In this document: one piece after another, positions 42,401 through 54,379 of the stretch
Layout: each line of letters opens with the position of its first letter
Numbering within the stretch: the stretch's first letter is position 1
Assembly: GCF_014696225.1 (NCBI RefSeq)
Contig: NZ_JACJPV010000014.1
Coordinates: 36,222 to 100,221, forward strand
Source: Anabaena sp. FACHB-1237
Lineage (GTDB): Bacteria; Cyanobacteriota; Cyanobacteriia; Cyanobacteriales; Nostocaceae
Length of the DNA stretch: 64,000 nucleotides
Direction of reading: 5' to 3'
Made by a program: the position numbers and the translations under genes
Notes under the pieces: generated by a model
Told to the model about the DNA's origin: nothing
Database searches by the model: none
Seen by the model: the letters and a program-made list of their open reading frames with translations, nothing else

Positions 42401-43759
42401 ATGACACAACAACCCATACAAGTAATTGGCGGCGGACTTGCAGGTACAGAAGCAGCATGGCAAATAGCCCAGGCCGGAGTACCCGTAATTCTTCACGAGA
42501 TGCGCCCTAAACGCTTCAGCCCAGCCCATCATACTGAAAATTTGGCTGAATTGGTCTGTAGTAACTCCTTCGGGGCTATGGCGAGCGATCGCGCAGCCGG
42601 ACTATTACACGAAGAACTCCGCCAACTCGGTTCTATAATCATCTCTAAAGCCGATGAACACGCAGTACCCGCCGGAGGTGCTTTAGCCGTGGATAGAGGA
42701 AAATTTGGGGAAGACTTAACCTGCACTTTAGCAAATCATCCCTTAATTGATTTTCGTCGTGGAGAAGTCCATAATATTCCTCAAGGTATCGTTGTTTTAG
42801 CTTCTGGACCATTAACAAGTCCTGAGTTATCGGCAGATTTACAACGTTTTACAGGCTTAGAATATCTTAACTTTTTTGATGCTGCTAGTCCAATTATTTT
42901 AGGAGATTCTATTAATAAAGATATTGCTTTTATGGCTTCTCGTTATGACAAAGGTGAAGCAGCTTATCTCAATTGTCCCATGAATAAAGAGCAATATTTA
43001 CAATTTTATGCAGCACTTTGTCAAGCTGAACAAACAGAATTAAAAGACTTTGAAAAGGAAACCGCGAAATTTTTTGAAGCCTGTTTACCAATAGAAGAAA
43101 TGGCGCGACGGGGAGAAGATACCATGAGATATGGACCTTTAAAACCTGTGGGTTTATCTGATCCGCGCACGGGAGATCGTAACTATGCAGTGGTACAATT
43201 ACGTCAAGAAGATAAAGCTGGCCAACTTTGGAACATGGTAGGTTTTCAAACTAATTTACGTTGGGGAGAACAAAAACGAGTTTTTCAAATGATACCAGGT
43301 TTGGAAAAAGCGGAATTTGTCAGATTAGGAGTAATGCACCGCAATACATTTTTAAATGCACCCCAATTAATGTTACCAACTTTGCAATTTAAACAACGGG
43401 AAAATTTACTCGCTGCGGGACAATTAATAGGAACAGAAGGTTATACTGCGGCTTCTGCGGGAGGTTGGTTAGCGGGAACAAATGCAGCACGCATAGCTTT
43501 AGGAAAAACACCTTTAATATTACCAAATACCACAATGATGGGGGCGTTATTTGAGTTTATTAGTTCAGCAGAACCTAAACATTTTCAACCAATGGCACCT
43601 AATTTTGGGATTGTTCCCGATTTAGGTGTGAGAATTAAGAGTAAACCGGAAAAATATGGTAGATACCGCGATCGCTCTTTAACGGATTTAGAAACTTGGA
43701 AACAAACCGCATATATACGGCTTGCTGAAAAAGTCGAGAACAAACTTGATGAAAATTGA
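42401..43759 (+). CDS. trmFO: Methylenetetrahydrofolate-tRNA-(uracil-5-)-methyltransferase TrmFO
   Basis: 452 residues from the ATG at 42401; the frame is open from 42323 but the family begins at [15 protein letters not shown]. Dinucleotide FAD motif [14 protein letters not shown], a conserved Cys in the VCSNSFGA region, and [11 protein letters not shown], with FAD-site repeats such as GQLIGTEGY at the end. It makes m5U54 in the T loop of tRNA using methylene-THF and FAD. Isolated gene, right after the accessory stretch. Confidence 0.93.
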   Translation: MTQQPIQVIGGGLAGTEAAWQIAQAGVPVILHEMRPKRFSPAHHTENLAELVCSNSFGAMASDRAAGLLHEELRQLGSIIISKADEHAVPAGGALAVDRGKFGEDLTCTLANHPLIDFRRGEVHNIPQGIVVLASGPLTSPELSADLQRFTGLEYLNFFDAASPIILGDSINKDIAFMASRYDKGEAAYLNCPMNKEQYLQFYAALCQAEQTELKDFEKETAKFFEACLPIEEMARRGEDTMRYGPLKPVGLSDPRTGDRNYAVVQLRQEDKAGQLWNMVGFQTNLRWGEQKRVFQMIPGLEKAEFVRLGVMHRNTFLNAPQLMLPTLQFKQRENLLAAGQLIGTEGYTAASAGGWLAGTNAARIALGKTPLILPNTTMMGALFEFISSAEPKHFQPMAPNFGIVPDLGVRIKSKPEKYGRYRDRSLTDLETWKQTAYIRLAEKVENKLDEN

Positions 43760-44350
43760 GTAAGTTGAGTAAGTAGTCAGCCAGGAGAAAAGATATAGCT
43801 ATTCCCATTCAATTGAGGTACAAGCAGTAATAATAGATACATATAAACCCAGCCAAGGTTGTAATTCATTAGACTAGAAAACGCTATAAAAGTTTTTTAG
43901 CTTACTTCTGCTATGAGACTGGGAATAAGTTCCCAGTCGGGCTATGGGTTTTACCATAAGCTAACACCAATGAGGAATGTTAAACCCCTACTGACTACTC
44001 ACTGCTGACAACTAATTGCCAAAAAAGTAATAATAAAGCTAAAATTGACTTGATTTTTGGCGTTGCTGAACTCAGGTATGAAATTGAGAAATTCAAAATT
44101 TGAAACTTTGCGTCTAACGCCAGTGCTTCCCTTAGCTGATGCACGACTACTTATCATACCCCAATTCAGCAACCCCTGATTTTTATATTTGTTTCTGCTT
44201 TTCTCTGTGATCTGGATTTTGTTACTGAAGATTTTTGTAACTTCTGCAACTAAATATGTTAATAACTAAAGTTGTATATTTAACAAAATTCCCACATCAT
44301 TAATGTATCATTAAACACTGCTACTTCTTTATTTTACCTGGTTAAACTAT
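43760..44350. other. Non-coding gap with MITE K
   Basis: 591 bp without an ORF. It holds family K (44063-44172) and a GGGAATAAGTTCCCAGTCGG-type hairpin around 43920-43945. The promoter of the DUF4912 fusion gene should be near 44250-44340. Confidence 0.5.
44063..44172. repeat. MITE-like family K, copy 1 (110 bp)
   Basis: Starts TTGCTGAACTCAGGTATG and ends CATACCCCAATTCAGCAA, inverse repeats (15 of 18). A second copy lacking the right terminus is at 59484-59585. Confidence 0.75.
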
Positions 44351-46813
44351 ATGCGTCGCAAACAAGACCCAAATCATAGCATTATCAATCTAGCATTATC
44401 TCTAGTCATAGCTACTAGTCCAATAGTAGTAAATCTGTTATTTAACCTTCCTAGTTACGCAGAACTGGAAAACACGGAAAATACTAAGTCTAATTTTACC
44501 GTGCCAAAAACAATGGCACAAGGTACAGTAATTAATATAGATGGTTCTCTAAACTTTGCAATAGTTAACCAAAACTTAAAAGAGAACTTTGAAAAAATGT
44601 TTTCAGGATCTCAGGTAAAAATTGGTATAAATGGCAACGAAGATGCAGTAAAATCTGTGATTAATGGTACAGTAGATTTAGCAGCATTAGGCAGAAAATT
44701 AACACCAGAAGAACAAGCACAGGGTTTAGAACAGTTGTTTGTGCGTCGGGAAAAAATCGCTATTATAGTCGCTGCAAAAAATCCCTTTAATGGGAAATTA
44801 ACTACAGAACAGTTTGCTAAAATATTCCGAGGAGAAATTACAAATTGGTCAGAATTAGGGGGAATAAATAAACCTCTTAGATTTATAGATAGACCATCAA
44901 ATAGTGATACTCGCAACTCTTTTCAGGAATATGATATCTTCAAAAAAAGCGAATTTAAAACTGGTGCTAATACGACTCAAATTACTGATGATAGCACAGT
45001 CGAAATAGTTAAACAATTAGGTGATGATGGTATTAGTTATGTATTAGTTAATCAAATAGATAAATTACCAGATGTCAAAAGTATCAAAATTCAAGATTTT
45101 ACACCAGAACAAGAAGATTATCCCTTTTCCCAGAGTTTTGTTTATGTTTACCAGAAAAATCCTCAACCTAAAATAGCAGGTTTTTTGCGTTTTGTTGCCA
45201 GCAAAGCAGGACAAGAAGCTATAGCAGCAGGTAGACAAGCAGAAAGTTTAGCGATCGCCACTAGTACTTTACAAAATACTAACACAACCTCAAACACAAA
45301 TACCACCACAAGTAATGATACACCACCAGTAGTTGAACAACAACCCTTCAATCAACCATTAACTACACCTGGCATACTACAAAAAGAAAACGCTAAATTA
45401 GTGTTTTTGCTACTGATGATTTTAGTTCCTGGACTGGGAAGTTTAACATATTTATGGTTAACAAAAAAGAAAAAAGCTGCTACAGAAGCTAAAAGTGAAA
45501 CACCAGCGATAGAAAACATAACTAGTCTGGAATCAAATTCCGAATTAGAACTTAATCTGACTGATAATCATACCAATATTAATGACACAAATCATCAAGA
45601 TAACACCAAAATTACCGTTGATATTTTAGAGGAAAAAATATCATTTAATCAAAACCACAATAATAGTAATATAGCACTAATTGATCCGGCAACTACTCTA
45701 TCTGATCATCAGCCTGTTGTAGAGGAAAATACCTCAGAGCTATGGGATATAGAAGCACCAGTTGTCGTAGTTAATAATCATTATTCCCAATTTACTAATA
45801 TAGGAAAAAATGGTGATCACCTCAATATTTCTCAAGATGAATTAATCACTCCAGAAACATCTTCCCAACCAGAAAATAAACAAGAGTATAAAGAAGAACA
45901 AAGAGTTAATAATCTTGCAGAATTACTGAATATTAAACCCATAGTAGTTAACCAAAATGGACATCTTTCCTTCTCACAATTATTGGGAATTAAACCAACA
46001 TCAGCATCCGACTGTCCTCAACCCCTAAATACAGCATTCAAGAACATCGTTGAACCACCAATAACTACAGAAAATACAGAAATTATAGATTTACCAATTA
46101 ATGTAAATCCAACAGATGTAAATAATGATGCTAGTAATGATTTTAGTACATTAGTACAAACAGAAACTATCCTCAGCACAGAACAGCCAAAAAGTCAACC
46201 AGAAAATCAAATTCAGACAGACTTTACAGATGTGACAGAGTTTAATTTTAGTAGTAATAGTAAAATCATTTTCACACCACGCACTCCCAAATGGGCTTAT
46301 GTATCATGGTACATAGACAAAGATCATCAACAAGCATTATTGAATAAGGGAATTAAAAACCTAGCTATTCGACTGTATGATGTGACTGATTTAGATTTGA
46401 GTTATCAAAAAGCTCCGTTAGTGCAACAATATAATTGTGAAGATGCGGTTTATAACTGTTATGTATTCATTCCCCAAGGCGAAAAAGACTATGTAACAGA
46501 ACTAGGTTATGTAGTAAATAATAAAGATTGGTTATGTTTAGCGCGTTCTGGAATAGTGCGTTTTTTTAATCGTCCTGATACAGATTTTTGGTTATTTGTG
46601 GATACAGAACTAGTTATACATGGCGCTACTGAAAAAGGTGCAAATGTGACTGTAGATGGACAGGAAGTAATACTGAATGATGATGGTACATTTAAGTTAA
46701 CAGTACCTTTCGTAGATAATCTAGTAGACTATCAGATCACTGCCACTACAGTCACAGGAGATAAAAGTAAAAGGATCCAGAAGAAGTTTTTACAAGAACA
46801 GAAGGAAAGTTAG
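44351..46813 (+). CDS. Periplasmic phosphate-binding-like domain fused to a DUF4912 domain
   Basis: 820 residues, an unusual fusion. Order: a signal anchor (about 11-37), a PstS-like substrate-binding domain (about 55-305, with LTTEQFAKIFRGEITNWSE), a Thr/Asn linker (305-340), a TM helix (350-370), then about 265 residues of low-complexity Asn/Glu/Thr-rich sequence, a DUF4912 domain (about 634-742, with WAYVSWYID and CLARSGIVRFFNRP) and a final beta-rich tail. The layout suggests an external binding domain linked across the membrane to a cytoplasmic module (inference). Ligand and function unknown. Monocistronic. Confidence 0.75.
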   Translation: MRRKQDPNHSIINLALSLVIATSPIVVNLLFNLPSYAELENTENTKSNFTVPKTMAQGTVINIDGSLNFAIVNQNLKENFEKMFSGSQVKIGINGNEDAVKSVINGTVDLAALGRKLTPEEQAQGLEQLFVRREKIAIIVAAKNPFNGKLTTEQFAKIFRGEITNWSELGGINKPLRFIDRPSNSDTRNSFQEYDIFKKSEFKTGANTTQITDDSTVEIVKQLGDDGISYVLVNQIDKLPDVKSIKIQDFTPEQEDYPFSQSFVYVYQKNPQPKIAGFLRFVASKAGQEAIAAGRQAESLAIATSTLQNTNTTSNTNTTTSNDTPPVVEQQPFNQPLTTPGILQKENAKLVFLLLMILVPGLGSLTYLWLTKKKKAATEAKSETPAIENITSLESNSELELNLTDNHTNINDTNHQDNTKITVDILEEKISFNQNHNNSNIALIDPATTLSDHQPVVEENTSELWDIEAPVVVVNNHYSQFTNIGKNGDHLNISQDELITPETSSQPENKQEYKEEQRVNNLAELLNIKPIVVNQNGHLSFSQLLGIKPTSASDCPQPLNTAFKNIVEPPITTENTEIIDLPINVNPTDVNNDASNDFSTLVQTETILSTEQPKSQPENQIQTDFTDVTEFNFSSNSKIIFTPRTPKWAYVSWYIDKDHQQALLNKGIKNLAIRLYDVTDLDLSYQKAPLVQQYNCEDAVYNCYVFIPQGEKDYVTELGYVVNNKDWLCLARSGIVRFFNRPDTDFWLFVDTELVIHGATEKGANVTVDGQEVILNDDGTFKLTVPFVDNLVDYQITATTVTGDKSKRIQKKFLQEQKES

Positions 46814-46858
46814 GAGTTAGGAGTTCCAGGAGTTACCGGATGAGAATAAACAATTTTC

Positions 46859-46881
46859 TCCCGGCTCCCGGCTCCCGGCTC
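46859..46881. repeat. CCCGGCT heptamer tandem repeat
   Basis: Three consecutive CCCGGCT units between the DUF4912-fusion stop and the convergent DUF924 gene. Confidence 0.7.
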
Positions 46882-46885
46882 GCTG

Positions 46886-47470
46886 TCACCTGCTATAACA
46901 TGCTGTTTTCATTTCTTCTAAAAACTCCTCCTCTTCAGGAGTAGATACCCGCCCTAATATCTCATTTCTATGGGGAAACCGCCCAAAACGAGCAATTATT
47001 TCTTTATCCTTAAATGCGGCCTCTATAGCTTGACTACTTTCAGGATCATGACTCAATTGTTGAAATAATTTGACACACTTACGCTGATGTGCTAGATTTT
47101 CACTGTGTTTAAAAGGTATATACAGAAACCAACGTTGTACGGTAATTAACTGACGATCAAAACCTTTAGAAATCGCTTCTTGGGCTATAGATAATGCTTC
47201 CCAGTCTGTAGCAAAGGCTTGAGGTGTACCACGAAACATATACCGAGGAAATTGATCCAGTAATAAAATTAAAGCTAGACAGCTATGTGGTTGATTTCTC
47301 CAATGGTCTAAAAATCCTCCCGCAGCTTTTTCGTAGTATTCTAGAAATAAAGTATTAACTTTATCATCAAAATCTGGTTTTTGATCAAACCAATATAATT
47401 GAGGTTTACCATAGTCTGGCTGATCAGGTGAACCAAACCAAAAATGTAAAATAGCGGTGGACTGAGGCAT
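46886..47470 (-). CDS. DUF924 family protein
   Basis: About 194 residues. Signature HFWFGSPDQPDYGKPQLYW, LILLLDQFPRYMFRGTPQAF, WFLYIPFKHSENLAHQ and FGRFPHRNEILGR. Soluble, helical, TPR-like fold expected. Function unknown. The frame is open to 47497; neither ATG has a clear Shine-Dalgarno, and the ATG at 47470 gives the usual family N-terminus. Confidence 0.82.
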   Translation of the reverse strand: MPQSTAILHFWFGSPDQPDYGKPQLYWFDQKPDFDDKVNTLFLEYYEKAAGGFLDHWRNQPHSCLALILLLDQFPRYMFRGTPQAFATDWEALSIAQEAISKGFDRQLITVQRWFLYIPFKHSENLAHQRKCVKLFQQLSHDPESSQAIEAAFKDKEIIARFGRFPHRNEILGRVSTPEEEEFLEEMKTACYSR

Positions 47471-47782
47471 TTCTATTACTGAATGATTACAAAGCATTTG
47501 AGGTATTGTATGGAGTATTACTTATTATGTAAAGTACCTTTTAAGTATTTATACTATTTATCATAAGATACTTGGATAACATGAAAGTAATATTTACAAC
47601 TTATACTAGCTCAATCAAGATGTGTGATAAGCTCTGGAAAAAATCTAATTGGATAATTATTAAATAATTAATTATCTAATTGGCAAAGTCTTTGGTGTGG
47701 AACGTACCGCACTTTGGTAGACTTAGAGACTGAAACCAACTATACAATAAGAGCAACCTAACTAGGTTAGAGGGTAGAATCT

Positions 47783-48820
47783 GTGGAAAATACTATTGGT
47801 TTAGAGATCATTGAAGTTGTAGAACAAGCGGCGATCGCTTCTGCAAAATGGATGGGTAAAGGCGAAAAAAATATTGCTGACCAAGTAGCAGTAGAAGCTA
47901 TGCGCGAACGTATGAATAAGATTTATATGCGTGGACGCATTGTTATTGGTGAAGGTGAACGCGATGACGCACCCATGCTATACATTGGTGAAGAAGTGGG
48001 TATCTGTGCTAGTGGAAACGCTGAAATATCCTGCCATCCAGATGAATTAATAGAAATTGATATCGCGGTTGACCCCTGTGAAGGTACAAACCTGGTGGCC
48101 TATGGACAACCTGGTTCTATGGCTGTTTTAGCAATTTCTGAAAAAGGTGGTTTATTTGCGGCTCCTGACTTCTATATGAAGAAATTAGCTGCTCCTCCAG
48201 CTGCTAAGGGTAAAGTAGATATTAACAAGTCAGCTACAGAAAACCTGAAAATTTTGGCTGAGTGTTTAGATCGCTCTATTGATGAATTAGTAATTATTGT
48301 CATGAAGCGTGAGCGCCACAATGATTTAATTAAAGAAATTCGTGAAGCTGGCGCGAGAGTACAATTAATTTCTGATGGTGATGTGGGCGCTGCTTTATCC
48401 TGCGGTTTTGCTGGTACTAATGTTCATGCACTGATGGGTATTGGCGCTGCTCCCGAAGGTGTAATTTCTGCTGCGGCTATGCGGGCTTTAGGTGGTCACT
48501 TCCAAGGACAACTTATTTATGATCCAGCGATCGTGAAAACTGGTTTAATTGGTGAAAGTAAAGAAGCTAATATTGAGCGTCTGAATTCTATGGGTATCAC
48601 TGACATAGATAAGGTGTATGATGCTCATGAACTGGCATCAGGGGAAACAGTTCTTTTTGCAGCTTGTGGTATTACTAGTGGTAACTTAATACAAGGTGTA
48701 CGTTTCTTCCATGGTGGTTGCAGAACTCAAAGTTTGGTTATTTCTAGCCAGTCTCAAACCGCTCGTTTCGTGGATACTATCCACATGAAAGATCAACCCA
48801 AGGTTGTACAACTTCACTAA
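47783..48820 (+). CDS. glpX: Class II fructose-1,6/sedoheptulose-1,7-bisphosphatase
   Basis: 345 residues, GlpX-type. Visible: the metal-site regions [16 protein letters not shown] and [29 protein letters not shown] and a basic C-terminus. In cyanobacteria this dual enzyme serves the Calvin cycle, removing the C1 phosphate from FBP and SBP. It starts with GTG at 47783, with GAGGG eight bases upstream. It is followed by hemA in the same direction after a repeat-filled 243-bp gap, so separate transcription is likely. Confidence 0.94.
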   Translation: MENTIGLEIIEVVEQAAIASAKWMGKGEKNIADQVAVEAMRERMNKIYMRGRIVIGEGERDDAPMLYIGEEVGICASGNAEISCHPDELIEIDIAVDPCEGTNLVAYGQPGSMAVLAISEKGGLFAAPDFYMKKLAAPPAAKGKVDINKSATENLKILAECLDRSIDELVIIVMKRERHNDLIKEIREAGARVQLISDGDVGAALSCGFAGTNVHALMGIGAAPEGVISAAAMRALGGHFQGQLIYDPAIVKTGLIGESKEANIERLNSMGITDIDKVYDAHELASGETVLFAACGITSGNLIQGVRFFHGGCRTQSLVISSQSQTARFVDTIHMKDQPKVVQLH

Positions 48821-48825
48821 GAATA

Positions 48826-48972
48826 CGACTTAAGCAAGTGTCACACTAAAAAATCTGTTGAGTGGGTGCGTCAGATATGAACAATTTGGTTATTTACATG
48901 ATTTATACTGTCTGACGTGGTTGGTGAGCTTGTCGAACCACACCCTCCCAATGTGCCAGTTGCGTAAGTCCT
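48826..48972. repeat. Family D element (inverted) split by a family C element
   Basis: The reverse complement of D1 at both ends (ACTTAAGCAAGTGTCACAC on the left, GTGCCAGTTGCGTAAGTCCT on the right). The middle holds a family C-like insert (about 48861-48918, GGGTGCGTCAGA ... TCTGACG). A nested arrangement. Confidence 0.75.
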
Positions 48973-48981
48973 GAAGAATTG

Positions 48982-49031
48982 ATAGTTGACAATTGATAAT
49001 TGTCAATTGTCAATTGTCAATTGTCAATTGT
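48982..49031. repeat. TTGTCAA heptamer tandem repeat
   Basis: Several consecutive TTGTCAA/ATTGTCA units directly upstream of hemA. Confidence 0.75.
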
Positions 49032-49063
49032 GATCTATGATCCATTACCAATTAATTTAAGAA

Positions 49064-50350
49064 ATGAATATTGCAGTGGTGGGGTTAAGCCACAAAACAG
49101 CCCCCGTTGAAGTTAGAGAAAAGCTCAGTATTCCAGAACCCCAAACCGAAAGTGCGATCGCTCACCTCATGAACTATCCTCACATTCATGAAGTTGCAGT
49201 TCTCAGTACTTGTAACCGTCTGGAAATTTATATCGTTAGCAATGAAACTACTCAGGGTATTCACGAAGTTACTCAGTTTCTTTCAGAACATAGTAAACTA
49301 CCCGTGATCTCTCTTCGTCAACACCTGTTTATTTTATTACATCATGATGCTATTAACCATATCATGCGTGTAGCTGCTGGATTAGATAGTTTAGTACTGG
49401 GTGAAGGACAAATTCTTGCCCAAGTGAAAAATACCCACAGACTAGGACAACAATTTAATGGTATTAAAACCATTTTAAACCGTCTATTTAAACAAGCATT
49501 AACCACTGGTAAACGAGTCCGCACAGAAACTAGTATTGGTACTGGTGCAGTGTCTATTAGTTCTGCTGCGGTAGAATTAGCACAGATAAAAGTAGAAAAT
49601 CTTGCACCATATCGCATCACTATTATTGGTGCAGGTAAAATGTCTCGTTTATTAGTACAACATCTCATTTCTAAGGGTGCAAGCCAGATTAATATTGTTA
49701 ACCGTTCTCGTGGTAGTGCGGAAGAATTAGCTAAACTCTTTCCAGATCAACCTTTACAGATTTATCTAGTTCCTGAAATGATGAAAGTAGTGGCTAATAG
49801 CGATATTGTCTTTACCAGTACATCCGCCACTGAACCTATTCTAGATCGCCATAATTTAGAACCAATATTACCTCCTCATCATCAATTAATGTTATTTGAT
49901 ATTTCTGTTCCCCGCAACGTGGATGCAAATGTCAATGAATTAGCTAATGTTCACGCTTTTAATGTTGATGACTTAAAAGCCGTAGTTGCCCAAAATTACG
50001 AAAGTCGTCGTAAAATGGCACAAGAGGCTGAAAAAATCTTAGACGAAGAGGTGGAGTCTTTTGACGTTTGGTGGCGTTCTTTAGAAACAGTTTCTACCAT
50101 TAGTTCGCTGCGGAATAAAATTGAAACCATCAGGGAACAAGAACTAGAAAAAGCTCTATCTCGCTTAGGTTCAGAATTTGGCGAAAAACATCAAGAAATT
50201 ATTGAGGCTTTAACTAGAGGAATTGTGAATAAAATATTACATGATCCTATGGTACAATTACGCTCTCAACAGGATGTGGAAGCTAGAAGACGATGTATGC
50301 ACACATTGGAAATGTTGTTTAATTTGCATGGGGAGAAACAGGTTATTTAA
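49064..50350 (+). CDS. hemA: Glutamyl-tRNA reductase
   Basis: 428 residues. Catalytic domain with nucleophile Cys50 ([10 protein letters not shown]), [17 protein letters not shown], the NADPH-binding domain (about 165-320, [12 protein letters not shown]), and the C-terminal dimerisation helix ([18 protein letters not shown]). It reduces glutamyl-tRNA to glutamate-1-semialdehyde, the first step to heme and chlorophyll. It is preceded by a heptamer repeat and lies after glpX on the same strand. Confidence 0.96.
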   Translation: MNIAVVGLSHKTAPVEVREKLSIPEPQTESAIAHLMNYPHIHEVAVLSTCNRLEIYIVSNETTQGIHEVTQFLSEHSKLPVISLRQHLFILLHHDAINHIMRVAAGLDSLVLGEGQILAQVKNTHRLGQQFNGIKTILNRLFKQALTTGKRVRTETSIGTGAVSISSAAVELAQIKVENLAPYRITIIGAGKMSRLLVQHLISKGASQINIVNRSRGSAEELAKLFPDQPLQIYLVPEMMKVVANSDIVFTSTSATEPILDRHNLEPILPPHHQLMLFDISVPRNVDANVNELANVHAFNVDDLKAVVAQNYESRRKMAQEAEKILDEEVESFDVWWRSLETVSTISSLRNKIETIREQELEKALSRLGSEFGEKHQEIIEALTRGIVNKILHDPMVQLRSQQDVEARRRCMHTLEMLFNLHGEKQVI

Positions 50351-50756
50351 TATGTAGTTTGGGTTGTGCTTTTATGCTTAACCCAACCTAGTATTTGAGC
50401 GGTATCTTAAATTAATTAGGGCTTGCTGAGTAAAGTCAAAAGCCAGATAAATAAACAGTTTGAGAGTTAGAAAAGGGAAAAAAGTGCAAGTAAAAAGAAA
50501 CGGTAAAATAAGTAAAAACCCGTGCAAAAAGGCACAGAAAGATGTATAGAAAAGAGAAACAACAAGACACACCAGTAAAAGGTTATATATTTTTAATTTT
50601 TAGTTCATATAAGTTTGACTTTTTCAGCAAGCCCTATATTAGAACTTAGGCAAGATTTGAGTAAAACCCTGTTTTTTGTGTGGGGGTAATTCATGAATTA
50701 CTCCTACTTTCGTTGTGTTTTGTATACAACAGGCAAGATGCCTGTCCTACTATATA
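50351..50756. other. Repeat-filled gap between convergent hemA and mfd
   Basis: 406 bp. It holds a family J-type GTTTGGGTTGTGC ... AACCCAACC short inverted repeat (50356-50392), element L (50417-50636), and a GGGGGTAATTCATGAATTACT hairpin (about 50687-50714). No gene. Confidence 0.6.
50417..50636. repeat. MITE-like family L (220 bp)
   Basis: Ends TAGGGCTTGCTGAGTAAAGT and its inverse ACTTTTTCAGCAAGCCCTA; the interior is purine-rich and has no ORF. The TA at both ends fits a TA target duplication. Single copy in this window. Confidence 0.75.
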
Positions 50757-53700
50757 TTAATCAGAAATAGCTCCTTGCATTTTGTCAAAAGCATCAATTA
50801 ATGTTTTCAATTGCTGTTCAGCTTTCAACACTCCTAAACCTCTGACAGTGACTTTTCCTGGAGAATATACAAACCGAGATTTTAAATTACTGGGCAACTT
50901 TTCCGCTAATAAATTCCATGCAGGTTCAGCCATTGGTGTTTCTAATACTATATGCTGTTTATTCTCTGGTTTAATCCTACTAAATCCTATATTTTTGGCT
51001 AGTAGCTTTAATTCCATCACCTTTAATAATTGATTAGCAGCAGTAGGTATATTACCATAGCGATCGCTCCATTCTCCTACTATTAATTTTAATTCTACTT
51101 TTGATTTTGCCGTGGCCACTGCACGATAAGCACTCATCTTTTGATCTATATCTGTAATATAATCCGATGGAATAAATGCTGTTAAATTTAAATCAATTTG
51201 GGTATCATCAACTTGGGGTATTTCTTGTCCTCTAATTTCCTTAATTGCTGATTCTAACATCTCCATATACAAATCAAATCCTATCACATCCATTTGTCCA
51301 GATTGTTCCGCACCTAATAAATTTCCCACTCCTCTAATTTCCATATCTCGCATTGCTAATTGATATCCTGAACCCAGTTGTGTAAATTCTTGAATTGCCC
51401 TTAATCTTTGTCTAGCTGCATCAGATAATATGCTTTGTTTAGGATAAAATAACCAAGCGTGTGCTTGTATTCCTGCTCTTCCTACTCGTCCTCGTAATTG
51501 ATATAATTGTGATAATCCAAACTTGTGGGCATCTTCTATTAAAATAGTATTCACTCGCGGAATATCTAAACCAGATTCAATAATTGTAGTACAAACTAAA
51601 ATATCTGCATCATGATTACTGAAAGTTAGCATGGTTGATTCTAACTCATTTTCTGCCATTTGTCCATGAGCGATCGCAAATCTTGCCCCTGGGATCATCT
51701 GTCTTAAATTAGTAGTTATTTCTTCAATTCCTTCCACTCTGGGAACTACATAAAAAACCTGTCCTCCCCGATCTAATTCTTGTCTAATAGCACTTCTGAC
51801 AATTTCCGGTTTTAATGGTGCAAGATGGGTTTGTATTGGTCTTCTTGTAGGAGGAGGAGTGGTAATTAAACTCATTTCTCTAATACCAGATAAGGACATA
51901 TATAAGGTTCTGGGAATAGGAGTAGCAGATAAAGTTAACACATCTACTTGAGTTTTTAAACTCTTAATTTTCTCCTTTTGGTTCACTCCAAATCTCTGTT
52001 CTTCATCAATTACTAATAGTCCTAAATCTTTAAATTGTACAGTTTTCCCTAATAATTGATGTGTTCCCACCACTATATCCAATTCTCCCGTTTCTAAACG
52101 TTTTTGAATCGCACGTTTTTCTTCAGAACTGCGAAAACGATTTAATAAACCCACATTAATGGGATAAGGTGCAAAACGCTCTTTAATTGTGTGATAATGT
52201 TGTTGCGTTAAAATTGTAGTTGGGGCTAAAAGTGCCACTTGCTTTCCTGCAGTAACAGCCTTAAAAATTGCCCTAATTGCCACTTCTGTTTTGCCAAAAC
52301 CCACATCTCCACATACTAACCTATCCATCGGTCTGGAACTTTCCATATCTCGTTTTACATCTTGTACTGCTTTCAATTGATCAGTAGTAGGTTGATAGGG
52401 AAAAGAATCTTCCATTTCCTGTTGCCAAGGCATATCTTCAGGATAAGAAAACCCTTCCTGTTGATTTCTTGCTGCATATAATTTTAACAAATCTACAGCT
52501 AATTTTTTAATAGATTTCTGGACTTTATTTTTAGTATTTTCCCAGGCTTTACCAGACATTTTATGTAACTCTGGAGGTTTATCTGCACTAGTTCTAAACC
52601 TAGATAAAGAACTGAGTCTATCTACGGCAACTCTTAATAAACCATCGGCATATTGTACTACTAAATAATCACGGGTTTCTTCATTAATTGTCAAACTTTC
52701 TAATTTGATAAATTTACCAATACCATGACTACGATGAACTACAAAATCTCCTGGACGTAATTTATTGGGATCTACTTGTTTAGAAACTGCTTGACGACGT
52801 TTACGGACATAACCAAAATTAGCTAAGGAATGTTGTCCATAAAATTCTTTATCTGTGATGACAACTAAGCGAAAAGACGGTAAAATGAAACCTTCTAATT
52901 CGGCTAAACCGGAATATTTTAAAGCTACAGGAGTACGATTTATTTGTAATTTATCAATGGCTTGATAATCTTTAGGATTGGGGATAAACTGGGCAGGACA
53001 ATCATGTTCTTGTAATAATGACACAGATCGCGAAGGTTGAGCAGAAACTAACCATACTGAAAATTTCCTTTCTCTTTCTTGGCGAATATTTTCTGCTAAT
53101 TTGGCAAATTGATGGGGAGTTACAGGAACTGGCCGACTTCCTAAATTTATTCCCTTATTTTCTTCAGCAATTTCCGAAAGATACAGTTTTTCAAAATTAT
53201 TAGTTTTTTCTAAACATTGATCTAAAGAATGATGAATTTTTGGTAAATTTATTGATAATTGTTGATCTACTAATTGCCATTGTTCTGCGGCATTTTCTAC
53301 CCAGCGATCGCCATGGGCTTGACATTGTTCTATTTCATCAATAGCAATAATAGTATTATGGGGTAAATAGTCTAAAATACAGGCAGGTTTATCAAATGCT
53401 ACACCTAAAAATCTCCGACTTCCTTCTATTCCTGAATTTTCTAAATTTTCAGCATCTGTATTTAATTCTTGACTCAATATTTCCAGATAATTCTTATCTT
53501 TTAAAGCTGCCAAAACTATGGGAGAAAAACTTGTAGGAGTTAATATAATTTGATTAACTTTATCTAATGCTGAACGTTGCGTACTCGGATCAAATTCTCT
53601 AATTTGCGTAATCTCATCTCCAAACCATTCTAAACGCACTGGCAACTCAGAAGATACAGGAAATATATCCACTATATCCCCTCTTCTACTCCATTGGGCT

Positions 53701-54224
53701 TCTGTTTCTACTAAGGATACACGCTCATAACCTAGACTAGTTACTTTGTGACTAAATTCTTCTAAATCACATACCATCCCCTTAGTTAAAGTTAAACAAA
53801 AAGATTGGAATATTTTCTGGGGAGGGAGATGGGGTTGTAAGGCCGTTACAGTGGCCACAATAGCCATTTTAGGCTGATCAACTTGACCATTGACTAAATC
53901 AGCCAAAACTTGCATTTGACCCCAGCTTAACTCATTTTCTGGGTCAAAGGGTTGATAAGGTGCGGCTTCTGAAGTAGGGTAAAAATAGACATTTTTCCAA
54001 CCCATAGCCTCCATTTGGGCATAAACGCGACCAGCTTCCTCCAGAGTAGCACAGATCACACATAAATCTCGATCCTCGGAGTTAGCTAAAGCAGAAGCAA
54101 TTAAACCTTTAGGTAGTCGGGAAATACCAGTTAAAGTTAACTCCTGATATTTATGGAGTTTAGTAATTAATTCTGAATTCAAAGGCGATCGCATTAAAGC
54201 GCGAACAATGGCAGAAAAAGGCAT
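50757..54224 (-). CDS. mfd: Transcription-repair coupling factor Mfd
   Basis: 1,155 residues, full-length. N-terminal UvrB-like domains (about 1-340), RNA polymerase interaction domain (about 490-560, [17 protein letters not shown]), superfamily 2 helicase motor with Walker A ([15 protein letters not shown]) and DEEQRFGV box, then translocation motifs ([19 protein letters not shown]) and the C-terminal TRCF domain. It removes stalled RNA polymerase at DNA lesions and recruits UvrA. Single gene, convergent with hemA. Confidence 0.96.
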   Translation of the reverse strand: MPFSAIVRALMRSPLNSELITKLHKYQELTLTGISRLPKGLIASALANSEDRDLCVICATLEEAGRVYAQMEAMGWKNVYFYPTSEAAPYQPFDPENELSWGQMQVLADLVNGQVDQPKMAIVATVTALQPHLPPQKIFQSFCLTLTKGMVCDLEEFSHKVTSLGYERVSLVETEAQWSRRGDIVDIFPVSSELPVRLEWFGDEITQIREFDPSTQRSALDKVNQIILTPTSFSPIVLAALKDKNYLEILSQELNTDAENLENSGIEGSRRFLGVAFDKPACILDYLPHNTIIAIDEIEQCQAHGDRWVENAAEQWQLVDQQLSINLPKIHHSLDQCLEKTNNFEKLYLSEIAEENKGINLGSRPVPVTPHQFAKLAENIRQERERKFSVWLVSAQPSRSVSLLQEHDCPAQFIPNPKDYQAIDKLQINRTPVALKYSGLAELEGFILPSFRLVVITDKEFYGQHSLANFGYVRKRRQAVSKQVDPNKLRPGDFVVHRSHGIGKFIKLESLTINEETRDYLVVQYADGLLRVAVDRLSSLSRFRTSADKPPELHKMSGKAWENTKNKVQKSIKKLAVDLLKLYAARNQQEGFSYPEDMPWQQEMEDSFPYQPTTDQLKAVQDVKRDMESSRPMDRLVCGDVGFGKTEVAIRAIFKAVTAGKQVALLAPTTILTQQHYHTIKERFAPYPINVGLLNRFRSSEEKRAIQKRLETGELDIVVGTHQLLGKTVQFKDLGLLVIDEEQRFGVNQKEKIKSLKTQVDVLTLSATPIPRTLYMSLSGIREMSLITTPPPTRRPIQTHLAPLKPEIVRSAIRQELDRGGQVFYVVPRVEGIEEITTNLRQMIPGARFAIAHGQMAENELESTMLTFSNHDADILVCTTIIESGLDIPRVNTILIEDAHKFGLSQLYQLRGRVGRAGIQAHAWLFYPKQSILSDAARQRLRAIQEFTQLGSGYQLAMRDMEIRGVGNLLGAEQSGQMDVIGFDLYMEMLESAIKEIRGQEIPQVDDTQIDLNLTAFIPSDYITDIDQKMSAYRAVATAKSKVELKLIVGEWSDRYGNIPTAANQLLKVMELKLLAKNIGFSRIKPENKQHIVLETPMAEPAWNLLAEKLPSNLKSRFVYSPGKVTVRGLGVLKAEQQLKTLIDAFDKMQGAISD

Positions 54225-54379
54225 AATAATGAAAAAAGATCCAAAAGCTACAATATGTCAGGAAAAAGTCACAGGAAAGAAAAGTTTTGATAGCGTATTT
54301 ATTCGCAATCACCAATCACCTGTACATTAGATATTAAATATTAAGCCAAGTTTGCTCTTGATAGCGGCAATTATCGAAA

